A stretch of 64,000 nt of DNA from the NCBI RefSeq assembly GCF_004353905.1, contig NZ_SMOD01000023.1, positions 79,293 through 143,292 of the forward strand, in the 5' to 3' direction. Numbering within the stretch: the first letter of the stretch is position 1; the number at the start of each line of letters is the position of its first letter. The position numbers and the translations under genes are program-made. Positions 25,648-33,693 of the stretch are shown here, piece after piece. The DNA is from Paraburkholderia guartelaensis (GTDB taxonomy: Bacteria > Pseudomonadota > Gammaproteobacteria > Burkholderiales > Burkholderiaceae). The notes beneath the pieces were generated by a model that worked only from the letters and a program-made list of their open reading frames with translations, made no database searches and was not told the origin of the DNA.

Positions 25648-26739
25648 ATGGCAGCGCAAAAATTTACCTTCATTGACCTCTTCGCAGGCATTGGGGGCAT
25701 CAGAAAAGGGTTTGAATATATCGGCGGGAAGTGCGTCTTCACAAGCGAGTGGGACAAGCACGCCCGTATCACTTACGCCGCTAACTATGGCGAGAGCGAA
25801 GAGGATATCGCAGGCGACATTTGGTCCGTTCCTCTGGATTCCATTCCGGACCACGACGTCCTCGTCGGCGGATTTCCCTGCCAGCCCTTTTCGTTGGCTG
25901 GGGTGTCCAAGAAGAATGCCTTGGGGCGGACGCATGGCTTCGCGTGCGATGCACAGGGTACGCTGTTTTTTCGCATTGCTGAAATATTGAAGGAGAAGCG
26001 TCCCGCTGCCTTCATGCTGGAAAACGTAAAAAACCTGGTGTCCCACAATAAGGGACACACGTTCCGTGTAATCCGGCACGTGCTCGAGAACGAACTTGGT
26101 TATCGCATTAGCTGGAAAGTAATCGATGGGAAGCGCTGGACCCCTCAGCATCGAGAAAGAATATATATCGTCGGCTTCCGTGAGGATGTGGGCTTCGAAT
26201 GGCCTGACGAGTCAGCGTGGCCTGAGCCAGGCTTGACTAAGCTGGGCTCCATACTTGAGCCTGAAAAAACAGTCGACCCGAAGTACATCCTCTCTGACAA
26301 GCTCTGGAGCTATTTGCAGGGCTACCGGGATAAGCACGTCAAGGCGGGCAATGGATTTGGTTGCTCGGTGGTGACGCGCGACGAAACTACTCGAACTCTG
26401 TCAGCCCGCTATCACAAGGATGGGTCGGAAATTCTCGTACACCGTGGTCGCGGCCTCAATCCACGTCGCCTTACGCCTCGTGAATGCGCGCGACTTATGG
26501 GTTTCGAGGACAGTTTTCTGCTGCCTGTATCGGACACACAACTGTATCGCCAGTTTGGCAACTCAGTCGTGGTGCCGGCGGTTAAGGCCGTTGCCAAGGC
26601 GATGGAGCCTTATCTGAAGAAGGCCCTCAAGAACGGAAAGGCATCGGGCGTTGCTAAGACCGCGCAAAAAGGCGAGGTGATTCTAAAGGGCGCGCCGAAT
26701 CTGCCGTCGCGGCTCGTTAAAATTCCAGTCGTGATGTAA
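25648..26739 (+). CDS. DNA (cytosine-5) methyltransferase
   Basis: 363 residues with all the main C5-MTase motifs: I FIDLFAGIGGIRKGFE, IV GGFPCQPFS (catalytic Cys 78), VI ENVKNL (124-129), VIII QHRERIYIVGF (166-176), IX RRLTPRECARLMGF and X QFGNSVVVP. The target-recognition region between VIII and IX is about 95 residues. It is the last gene of the module, 197 bases after the HNH gene. It presumably methylates host sites that the other four proteins would otherwise attack. The recognition site is not predictable here. Confidence 0.93.
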   Translation: MAAQKFTFIDLFAGIGGIRKGFEYIGGKCVFTSEWDKHARITYAANYGESEEDIAGDIWSVPLDSIPDHDVLVGGFPCQPFSLAGVSKKNALGRTHGFACDAQGTLFFRIAEILKEKRPAAFMLENVKNLVSHNKGHTFRVIRHVLENELGYRISWKVIDGKRWTPQHRERIYIVGFREDVGFEWPDESAWPEPGLTKLGSILEPEKTVDPKYILSDKLWSYLQGYRDKHVKAGNGFGCSVVTRDETTRTLSARYHKDGSEILVHRGRGLNPRRLTPRECARLMGFEDSFLLPVSDTQLYRQFGNSVVVPAVKAVAKAMEPYLKKALKNGKASGVAKTAQKGEVILKGAPNLPSRLVKIPVVM

Positions 26740-26877
26740 CCTACTATGCGGACGCAATGGCGCGGAACCCGGGCGTGGATGGTTTCGCGGCGCTGCATCT
26801 AGCGGCAGACGGAAATATGACTTGAAAGCCGAGTCGTGGCTGCCAGGTGCTAACTGTCGCCAAGCAGACCTACCGTA

Positions 26878-27105
26878 TCACCTATGGCTATGCTGAGATA
26901 GCAGGCGGCCGAAATCCTCACGCGCATCTCGAAGTTCCTGCATTGCTGCGGCAAGCCGCGCTAGTTTAAGAATCGAGGGTTGTGTGACTTCGAAGGCGTC
27001 AAAATGTTTCTCCATAGCGGCCAATACGGCTTGCATTTCACGGGCGGCGCTGGCAATGCGTGCGACCGCGACTGCCTCTGGCGAGTTGATAATCTGTTCC
27101 GTCAA
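26878..27105 (-). CDS. small helical protein of unknown function
   Basis: 75 residues from a TTG start, very rich in Ala/Glu/Arg and predicted to be mostly helical. It lies 22 bases after the stop of the ImmA-like gene on the same strand. The frame continues open upstream into that gene, so the true start is uncertain. No family recognised. It may be the third gene of the xre-immA transcript. Confidence 0.35.
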   Translation of the reverse strand: MTEQIINSPEAVAVARIASAAREMQAVLAAMEKHFDAFEVTQPSILKLARLAAAMQELRDAREDFGRLLSQHSHR

Positions 27106-27127
27106 GTTTCGATTGTCAGTAAGGTAA

Positions 27128-27994
27128 TCAGGGCTCCGACGGTCCGGACGTCTCGCGAGGAGGCCAGACTTCGGCTCCTTTCGGAAGGGCTAGTAGCGTA
27201 AGCGTGCAATCGTACTGTTCGGCCGATATTTTCATCTCGCGCAACTGCATCGTCGGGTCGGCGTGGGGAAACCAGACTGACGCCGGTAAGAATATCCCTT
27301 CTTTTTCGTGTGCGATTTGCCCGTTCGAGGCGAGCGACGAGGCCGGAATTTCGATGGTCGACTTGCGCGTCGCGAAGTAGGCACCAGCTTTGAATGCCGG
27401 CTCGCTTGCAGATGACCAGTCCATGAAGCCGTCGCGTGACATGACGAGCACAGCTTTCTCATCGGTGTAGGAAAGCCACTGCAGGATGGCCGCCGTCAGG
27501 GATACTCCGTACCGCTCCGCGCATGCGCCTAGAGCGTGAAGAGTAACCTCCCCTGTCACCTGCGCGCGGAAGTCGTGCAGCGGCATTAGAAGGTAGGACG
27601 CGAACTTATCGGCATCGCTTTCGATGGCCTTTTCAGCCCGGGTCCATTCGAGCATGTCCTTCGCACTACATTCGAATGTGTCCTGCCCCGCACGGTGCAG
27701 GACGTAGTGCCCCAACTCATGCGCTTTGGTAAAGCGGATGCGGCCGGGTGAAGTTAGCGACTCGTTATACAGAATGGACCATTCGGCGCTACCCGTCTTG
27801 AACAACCCGCCCTCGAAGCCCTGAATGTCTGCGGCCTGTACTCGGACCACCGGGTCCGGCATTTTGAAAAGGCTCGCGCAGTCCAATGCGAGCGCATCGA
27901 CATTCACTGGGAAACGTGCGCCACCGTGAATCTGGTGAAAAGTATCCAGAATCTGTGACAGGCGGTTGGCTTCCTTCGCCGGGGATGGGCTCAT
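27128..27994 (-). CDS. ImmA/IrrE-family zinc metallopeptidase (CapP-like by context)
   Basis: 288 residues. FTKAHELGHYVLH gives the HEXXH zinc site (His 92, Glu 93, His 96). ESDADKFASYLLMP about 35 residues later supplies the third ligand, as in ImmA/IrrE proteins. The C-terminal about 130 residues resemble the sensor-like domain of that family. It starts 3 bases after the stop of the XRE repressor gene. In known pairs the protease cleaves its partner repressor on a signal such as DNA damage. CapH-CapP pairs do this for CBASS operons. Here the pair is divergent from an E2-E1-JAB operon. Confidence 0.85.
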   Translation of the reverse strand: MSPSPAKEANRLSQILDTFHQIHGGARFPVNVDALALDCASLFKMPDPVVRVQAADIQGFEGGLFKTGSAEWSILYNESLTSPGRIRFTKAHELGHYVLHRAGQDTFECSAKDMLEWTRAEKAIESDADKFASYLLMPLHDFRAQVTGEVTLHALGACAERYGVSLTAAILQWLSYTDEKAVLVMSRDGFMDWSSASEPAFKAGAYFATRKSTIEIPASSLASNGQIAHEKEGIFLPASVWFPHADPTMQLREMKISAEQYDCTLTLLALPKGAEVWPPRETSGPSEP

Positions 27995-27997
27995 TGG

Positions 27998-28321
27998 TTA
28001 GGGCTTGTTCTTGAAGGTATCGAGAATCCGGCGGAGTTGCTCTTTAGCCTGCGGGTCTAGGGTTTTATAGTTGCGAAAGAACGCCTCGTCGCGATGGCGC
28101 TCCTCGGGTTCCCGCACGTCTTCCTCAATGAAATAACTTGCTGAGACGCCGAGCACGTCGGCCAGTTTTGTCAGCTTCTCGGCGGATGGCCGTTGGGATT
28201 CCCGGTTTTCGAGTTCCCATACGTAGCTCTTACTCATGCCTGCCAGTTCGGCAAGCTTTTCGAGCGTAAGCCCTTTCTCCTTTCTCAACTCACGTAGCTT
28301 GGCACCAAGCCTGGTCGCCAT
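27998..28321 (-). CDS. XRE-family transcriptional repressor (CapH-like by context)
   Basis: 107 residues. The HTH is at about 5-60 (LRELRKEKGLTLEKLAELAG then MSKSYVWELENRES). An acidic/basic linker and a C-terminal helix (LDPQAKEQLRRILDTF) follow. The start is the ATG giving MATRLGAKLREL; the frame extends upstream without a good start. It shares a 237-base intergenic region with the divergent metallo-beta-lactamase gene, which holds a promoter and a 13-bp repeat pair. It probably represses that operon and its own, and is the expected substrate of the protease encoded just downstream. Confidence 0.85.
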   Translation of the reverse strand: MATRLGAKLRELRKEKGLTLEKLAELAGMSKSYVWELENRESQRPSAEKLTKLADVLGVSASYFIEEDVREPEERHRDEAFFRNYKTLDPQAKEQLRRILDTFKNKP

Positions 28322-28365
28322 GTCGAACTCCTGGACGATGTTACTCGCAGCATAGAGTATCACGA

Positions 28366-28438
28366 TTCCGAACTTTTTTGTTGACAACCGAGAATCGCGA
28401 GATTAGATTATTCGTGAGTTCGCTGTTCCGAACTTTTT
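28366..28438. repeat. pair of 13-bp direct repeats, candidate operator
   Basis: TTCCGAACTTTTT occurs at 28366-28378 and again at 28426-28438, exactly 60 bp apart. The two copies bracket the TTGACA/TAGATT promoter in the divergent region. Placement suggests binding sites for the neighbouring XRE protein. Confidence 0.5.
28381..28409 (+). promoter_or_regulatory. candidate promoter for the metallo-beta-lactamase/E2-E1-JAB operon
   Basis: Perfect -35 TTGACA (28381-28386), a 17-nt spacer and TAGATT (28404-28409). It lies about 140 bases before the MBL start and between the two copies of the 13-bp repeat. Confidence 0.5.
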
Positions 28439-28558
28439 CTGACGAACTTGCGGTATGTGTTCTGGCGAGTTGCAGGAAATCCGGTGCGAGCTTGGGGCCG
28501 TCTCCGGCCGAAATTCAACCGCACGCTGGCCGTCAATGCGGCCCATGTAAGGACAAGT

Positions 28559-29713
28559 ATGGCACCGGAAATCACTTTCTTCCCCGTCGGCAACGGGGAT
28601 ATGACCCTTATCAAACTCGAGAGCGGTCGAACTATTCTCATCGACACGAACATCCGTGAGCCGGGCGATGGCGTTCGAGATGTCGCGAAGGACCTGCGCG
28701 GCGAACTGAAAAAGGACGAAGGGGGACGCCCCTACGTTGACGTGATGGTACTCAGCCACCCCGACGAGGACCACTGTCGCGGGTTGGAGGCCGAATTTCA
28801 CCTGGGAGCGCTGTCGGACTACTGCGACGACGCCACGCCGAAGAAAATCGTCATCCGCGAGATGTGGTCGTCGCCGCTCATTTTCCGTCGGGCGAGCAAG
28901 ACCCACAAACTGTCCGCTGACGCCAAGGCGTGGAACCGGGAAGCAAAGCGTCGGGTCGAGCTGTTCCGCGAGAACGGCATCGGCGCGGATGGCGACCGGG
29001 TCCTCGTGCTCGGCGAAGACAAGGATGGCAAGACCGACGACCTCGGCGACGTCCTCGTCAAGGAAGGCGAGACCATCCGCGCGGTATGCGGGGTGCGCCA
29101 GAACAATTTCCGCGCGCTGCTGCTTGCGCCGTTGCTCGCCGACGATGATGAAGAAGACGAGGTTCTGAGCAAGAACGAGTCAAGTGTCATCGTGAACTAC
29201 GCGATTGGGGCGGGTAACAACCCGGATGCGGTGAAGTTTCTTTCAGGCGGGGACGCTGAAGTGGCCATCTGGGAGCGGCAGTGGGCGCGGCACAAGGACA
29301 ACCCCGCGCCGCTCGAGTACAACCTCCTGTCGACGCCGCATCATTGCTCCTGGCGTTCGCTGTCCTCGGACAGCTGGAGCGATTTGCGCCGTAAGGCAAA
29401 GGTGAATCCGGATGCGCGCGCAGCGCTGAGTCAGGCACTCCCGGGCGCGACTATCGTCGCGAGCTCGAACGTAATCAAGGACGATGATGTTGACCCGCCT
29501 TGCATCCGGGCCAAGGAGGAGTATGACGCCATCGCCAGGGACGCGCGGGGGGAATTCTGGAACACGTCGACGTACCTCTCCGAGGACAATCAGCAGCCGC
29601 TGAAGTTTGAAGTGTCGGAAGGTGGACTCAAGCGAGTGAAGAAGCGTGCCGACCCCGCAACAACTGCTGCTTCAAGTGCCGGTCTCGGAAAGCAACCCCT
29701 GATGCATGGTTAA
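28559..29713 (+). CDS. metallo-beta-lactamase-fold protein with glycine-ending tail
   Basis: 384 residues. The ATG at 28559 follows AAGGA at good distance; an upstream in-frame start at 28448 lies in the leader. MBL signature: FFPVGNGDMTLIK, ILIDTN and the metal motif SHPDEDHCRGL (His 67, Asp 69, Asp 71, His 72; an HxDxDH variant as in ComEC-type MBLs). Later FLSGGD and LLSTPHHCSW supply further probable ligands. It could be a nuclease, phosphodiesterase or other hydrolase. The last about 25 residues are Ala/Ser/Gly-rich, look disordered, and end in Gly. It lies 12 bases before the E2-E1-JAB gene. Confidence 0.75.
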   Translation: MAPEITFFPVGNGDMTLIKLESGRTILIDTNIREPGDGVRDVAKDLRGELKKDEGGRPYVDVMVLSHPDEDHCRGLEAEFHLGALSDYCDDATPKKIVIREMWSSPLIFRRASKTHKLSADAKAWNREAKRRVELFRENGIGADGDRVLVLGEDKDGKTDDLGDVLVKEGETIRAVCGVRQNNFRALLLAPLLADDDEEDEVLSKNESSVIVNYAIGAGNNPDAVKFLSGGDAEVAIWERQWARHKDNPAPLEYNLLSTPHHCSWRSLSSDSWSDLRRKAKVNPDARAALSQALPGATIVASSNVIKDDDVDPPCIRAKEEYDAIARDARGEFWNTSTYLSEDNQQPLKFEVSEGGLKRVKKRADPATTAASSAGLGKQPLMHG

Positions 29714-29725
29714 GAGGGCGCTCGC

Positions 29726-31954
29726 GTGGGTCTGAGTTCTTCGATACAAGATGCGCTGAAAAAACTGAAGGCGCATCCATCGGTCACGCAGGTGACCGTC
29801 ATCGAGCTGCCAGGAGGTGACGCGATTGCATCGGCGGATTTCGATACGAACCTTGCGTCGACCTGGCGCGCGGCAGGCATAAGCCCGACCGGTGTTCGCG
29901 CAACGGAAACGGTGGAGTATTACTTTCCACCCGACTACCCGTATCGGGCACCACGCCCAACGTTGCGACCGGATTTCAACGCTACGCTTCCGCACATTAA
30001 TCCGCATCAGTCGGGAGAGCGCGTGCCGCCATGCGTCGTGTATGGCAGCGCACTGGAGGTGATGCATAACGACGGCGTTGAGCGACTTTTCGACCAAATG
30101 GCGCTGTGGCTTGAGCATGCCGCCGAGAACAAGCTTATCGACTATGCGCAGGGGTGGGAGCCCATGCGGCGAGACCAATGCGACGACATGCTGGAGGCCG
30201 ACCCCGATGGACTGGCGGGTGATGCAGTATTGGGTAGTGTGAAGGTCTATCCGGCGATTATTGCGTGGTCGCGAGAGACGGGTGCTTCGTATGGGCGTAA
30301 TCGTCGCAAGGCACGTTCCGCCCTAAGCGGCAAGGAGTTTTCAAAGCTATGTGCCGGCGTACGGCAGGAAGGAGACGTCCTGATTGCCGAGACCCTGCTC
30401 GCTGTTTGCTGGCCGGTGCCGGAAGGCAAGGCCGGGCCGCGTATCGTCGATAGCTACCAGCCGGACACTGTGCGCTCGTACGCTGACCTGCGTCAACTGG
30501 CAGAGCAGGTGGGTTGCGAACAGGCGCTGTCAAGATTTAGCGCGAACATTGATACTGTGGCCAGTGCGGTGGCCAAAACCAACGCGCTCCCTATCTACAT
30601 CGCCCTTGCTGTTCGCCGCCCCGTTCGACTCATTGGTCTGTCGACGGATTACGAGTTTCTGGTCTACCGCATCGACGTAAGTCCGCCCAAAGGGCTGACA
30701 GCAGCGAATGAAAAGTTAGTTTCGCCGGTGCTGATTGCCGCCTCGATGTCATCGGCGCTTCTACATCGCACTTCGGGTATCGATGACAATACCTCGCGCA
30801 TTCAGCTCGGGTTTGTCGGGTGCGGGAGCCTTGGCTCGAAAATCGCCGTTCACGTTGCAAGGGCTGGATACTCGCCAGCACTGCTCGTTGATAACGACCG
30901 GTTCTCGCCGCACAACGCGGCACGTCACGCGTTGTACCCGTCGCAGTTCGGGCGCGTGGAGAGCAAAAGTCGGCTGTTGGCGAACGAGATTGCCTCTTTC
31001 TCTGGAGGTCGAACGCCGCCCATATATGAAAAAAGCGTCCTGACGCTGCCCTACGACGACAAACAGTTCGCGCCGTTTTTGTCGAGTCGCGACTCAGTAT
31101 TGCTCAACACTACGGGGTCTCCGTCCGTACGACATTTCCTTGCCGCCACGCCCATCACCGCGCGCATCATGGAGGCGTGCCTACTGAATCTCGGCAGCGC
31201 GGGTTTGCTCACGCTGGAAGGTGAATACCGAAACCCGTCGACGACAGACCTGATGGCGCGCGTATTCGAACGTTTGCGGCAGGCGGGGATTCTCAGGGCA
31301 CCCGCGTCAGAGCATTTGAGCATGGTTGGCGTCGGGGTCGGCTGCAATTCCGTGACGCTGCCTATGACCGACGCGAATATTTCCCTCATTGCAGCCGGTG
31401 TTGGGCAGGCTACCCTGCAGCTATATCCTACTGGCTTGTCCGAAGCCGGGATGCTGGCTGTCGCACGACTGAGCACGGACGGCATGTCAGTCGACTGGCA
31501 GCATGAGGCGGTTGGAAAAACACACGTTGCGCTGGTGGAGCCCGACGATGGCTGGAGCGTCCGTGTATTGGATGAAGCGCATCGCAAGATGTGTGCGGAT
31601 GTCGCGGCTCACCCGGCGGTCGAGACAGGCGGCGTTATCGTAGGGCGTGTATCGATGCCGCTGCGTGAAATAACCATCGTGGACGTCCTCGATGCGCCAC
31701 CTGACAGCAAGCGCACTGCATCGGCGTTTGTTCTTGGAACAAAGGGTATGGCTGAGCGTGTCCATGTGTATAACGAAACCGGCCAAGGTGTTCTCTGGTG
31801 TCTCGGAACATGGCACAGTCATCTGATGCCCGCTGGTCCATCTGCAGTGGATATTGCGACGGCAAAAACGCTCGAAGGCACCATCGCTGGTGCAGCTGTC
31901 CTGGTTATTCATCGGCCAGATGGATATTCGGCGATTGTCCGTGACGGATATTGA
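29726..31954 (+). CDS. single-chain E2-E1-JAB ubiquitin-like conjugation/deconjugation protein
   Basis: 742 residues with three fused activities. Residues about 1-145 are an E2/UBC-like domain: YPYRAPRPTLRPDF and a catalytic-Cys segment VPPCVVYG (Cys 103). Residues about 355-580 are an E1/ThiF adenylation domain: GFVGCGSLGSKIAVHVARAG (Gly-rich loop about 365-371), LLVDNDRFSPHNAARH (Asp/Asn/Arg contacts) and VGVGCNSVTLPM (candidate E1 Cys 540). Residues about 610-742 are a JAB/JAMM isopeptidase: ETGGVIVG (Glu 633), TWHSHLMP (His 697/699), PSAVD (Ser 706, Asp 709). The order matches Cap2 plus Cap3 of type II CBASS in one chain. No CD-NTase and no ubiquitin-like gene was seen beside it. Confidence 0.88.
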   Translation: MGLSSSIQDALKKLKAHPSVTQVTVIELPGGDAIASADFDTNLASTWRAAGISPTGVRATETVEYYFPPDYPYRAPRPTLRPDFNATLPHINPHQSGERVPPCVVYGSALEVMHNDGVERLFDQMALWLEHAAENKLIDYAQGWEPMRRDQCDDMLEADPDGLAGDAVLGSVKVYPAIIAWSRETGASYGRNRRKARSALSGKEFSKLCAGVRQEGDVLIAETLLAVCWPVPEGKAGPRIVDSYQPDTVRSYADLRQLAEQVGCEQALSRFSANIDTVASAVAKTNALPIYIALAVRRPVRLIGLSTDYEFLVYRIDVSPPKGLTAANEKLVSPVLIAASMSSALLHRTSGIDDNTSRIQLGFVGCGSLGSKIAVHVARAGYSPALLVDNDRFSPHNAARHALYPSQFGRVESKSRLLANEIASFSGGRTPPIYEKSVLTLPYDDKQFAPFLSSRDSVLLNTTGSPSVRHFLAATPITARIMEACLLNLGSAGLLTLEGEYRNPSTTDLMARVFERLRQAGILRAPASEHLSMVGVGVGCNSVTLPMTDANISLIAAGVGQATLQLYPTGLSEAGMLAVARLSTDGMSVDWQHEAVGKTHVALVEPDDGWSVRVLDEAHRKMCADVAAHPAVETGGVIVGRVSMPLREITIVDVLDAPPDSKRTASAFVLGTKGMAERVHVYNETGQGVLWCLGTWHSHLMPAGPSAVDIATAKTLEGTIAGAAVLVIHRPDGYSAIVRDGY

Positions 31955-31967
31955 AACGGGAGTGAGC

Positions 31968-32780
31968 ATGGTGTGGGGCGGACAGATTCTCTTTGATGCG
32001 TATGACCGGAAGGCCAGACTCGCACCTTCGATGCTTGCAGTGACCCCCTTGCTGACGAGTGCGATTTTCGGTTTCGAAAATACAGCCGTCTTGGAGCGCG
32101 TGGCGACACTGCTCGTTGCCGTTGGTGGCCTGTGGTTGCTCGCGGACATGAGTCGGGGGCTCGGTCGTATGAAGCAGCAAGCGTTGTTCGCGCGTTGGGG
32201 CGGCACACCGAGCGTTCAGTTGCTGCGTCATTCGAACCCAGCGATTGACCCGCACACGAAGGCGCGTTATCACGCGTGCCTGCGAGCGAAGGCCAAGGTG
32301 ACGCTTCCGACGGCGGGAGAAGAAACGTCTAACCCGGGTGACGCAGATGCGCGTTACGATTCCGCGCTTCAGTGGCTCCTGCAACACACCCGCGACAAGA
32401 AGCGGTTCGCGTTGCTTGGTGCGGAAAATGCGACATATGGGTTTCGACGTAACGGCTACGGCATTCGTTGGCTGGGGCTTGCAGTCTGCGTGCTCACCGC
32501 AGGCTGGTCTGCCGGCGTGTCGTACTTCCATTCAGACCTTCCTTTCCGGGTGGCAATAGCACAACCCGGCACGGTCGTTCAACTCGTTTTAACCGCCATG
32601 TTGTCCCTCGTTTGGCTTTTCTACTTTCGAGAAAAAATGGTACGTGATGCCGCGTTTGCATACGCACGCGAATTGATTCGATGTTGCGAAGTCATTGCGG
32701 TACCAGTACATAGTCGAAAACCGAAGTCGACAGAGAGCGCTTCGAAGTCCGGCGCGGCGACCAAAGGTCCGGCACCCTGA
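31968..32780 (+). CDS. four-helix membrane protein with central cytosolic domain
   Basis: 270 residues starting MVWGGQILFDAYDRKARLAP, after GGGAGTGAG at ribosome-binding distance and 13 bases behind the E2-E1-JAB gene. There are two hydrophobic segments near the N-terminus (LAPSMLAVTPLLTSAIF; VATLLVAVGGLWLLADM), a polar middle of about 130 residues, and two near the C-terminus (LGLAVCVLTAGWSAGVSYF; VVQLVLTAMLSLVWLFYF). Paired hairpins around a soluble domain recall 4TM-type defence effectors, but no family is recognised with certainty. It could be a pore-forming effector or a membrane target of conjugation. Confidence 0.65.
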   Translation: MVWGGQILFDAYDRKARLAPSMLAVTPLLTSAIFGFENTAVLERVATLLVAVGGLWLLADMSRGLGRMKQQALFARWGGTPSVQLLRHSNPAIDPHTKARYHACLRAKAKVTLPTAGEETSNPGDADARYDSALQWLLQHTRDKKRFALLGAENATYGFRRNGYGIRWLGLAVCVLTAGWSAGVSYFHSDLPFRVAIAQPGTVVQLVLTAMLSLVWLFYFREKMVRDAAFAYARELIRCCEVIAVPVHSRKPKSTESASKSGAATKGPAP

Positions 32781-32919
32781 TGCTAACGTGCAGCGAACGC
32801 TCGCGTCGATTGCCGCGATTTGCTCCAACTGTACGGCAAGTCATGGACATCTGCCGTCCGTAAAATGTACAGAACAAGCCGTCGATTTTTTCGTCAACCA
32901 TTCGCAATGAGGTATATCG

Positions 32920-33507
32920 ATGCCGTCGGTCGTTCCCCTTCTTAATCTCGCCACAAACTACCTTTCCAGCGATTGGTTGCAGGCCTTCTTCGCTATCTTT
33001 CTGCTTATCCAGCTTGCAGTTCAGATTGACAAGGCGCACCGAGCTTTGAGCGCTTCCGGAAAGCAATGGAAGAAGACCGGGCGGGCGGTAATGGCCCTCG
33101 CGAAGCACGTGGAGATTTCAGTCAATCGCATGATGGGGTATCAGGAAAACCGTCCGCCGCGTCCCGCCATCGATGCGACACTGTTAGCTGGAGACGTCCT
33201 GCTGTACTGGATGTTCTCAGCTTGGATGTTCGCGGAGGGTACGGTAATCATGCTTCTGGTCATCATGAAGCGCCCCCACGAAGTCAAGCTGGTAGCTATG
33301 TCTGTTGTGGCCACACTGGTTCTCTATGTTTTCGCCGCTATTTACCGCAACATGGGTTCAAAAAAGTGTCGTGCTCTGACGAGCCTGTTTAAGGAAAACG
33401 CGGGGGACCGGCGCTGCCAGGTGTTCATGACGGTCAGCATTGCCGCGTGTGCATTTGCGCTTGCTGCCATTGAATACCTGGCGTGGCCGTACATCAATGG
33501 CATGTGA
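32920..33507 (+). CDS. multi-spanning membrane protein of unknown function
   Basis: 195 residues with about four membrane segments (LQAFFAIFLLIQLAVQ; LLYWMFSAWMFAEGTVIMLLVI; LVAMSVVATLVLYVFAAIY; VFMTVSIAACAFALAAIEYL) and a basic loop after the first. It lies 139 bases behind the preceding membrane protein on the same strand, so it may be the last gene of the MBL/E2-E1-JAB unit. No family recognised. Two membrane proteins in one unit suggest a membrane-acting output. Confidence 0.6.
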   Translation: MPSVVPLLNLATNYLSSDWLQAFFAIFLLIQLAVQIDKAHRALSASGKQWKKTGRAVMALAKHVEISVNRMMGYQENRPPRPAIDATLLAGDVLLYWMFSAWMFAEGTVIMLLVIMKRPHEVKLVAMSVVATLVLYVFAAIYRNMGSKKCRALTSLFKENAGDRRCQVFMTVSIAACAFALAAIEYLAWPYINGM

Positions 33508-33589
33508 ACGGAAGGCGCGCAATGTGAAACAACTCGAGACCTGCCCCTTAACGATTCAAGGAGACCGCATCTCTCGTCGGACTTGCTCC

Positions 33590-33616
33590 GCCGGCGCGGC
33601 GGTTCGCCGCGCCGGC
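33590..33616. other. perfect 12-bp GC hairpin
   Basis: GCCGGCGCGGCG and its exact reverse complement are separated by only 3 nt. No T-run follows, so it is not a standard terminator. It lies between the membrane-protein gene and the next gene, and may be an RNA stability or attenuation element. Confidence 0.5.
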
Positions 33617-33693
33617 CTTGGCCGCCCACAGACGAACTCGCTTCGCTGTACCCGAGTACTCGCTCATGTTCCCACTCCAAAATGGAGGATGCT

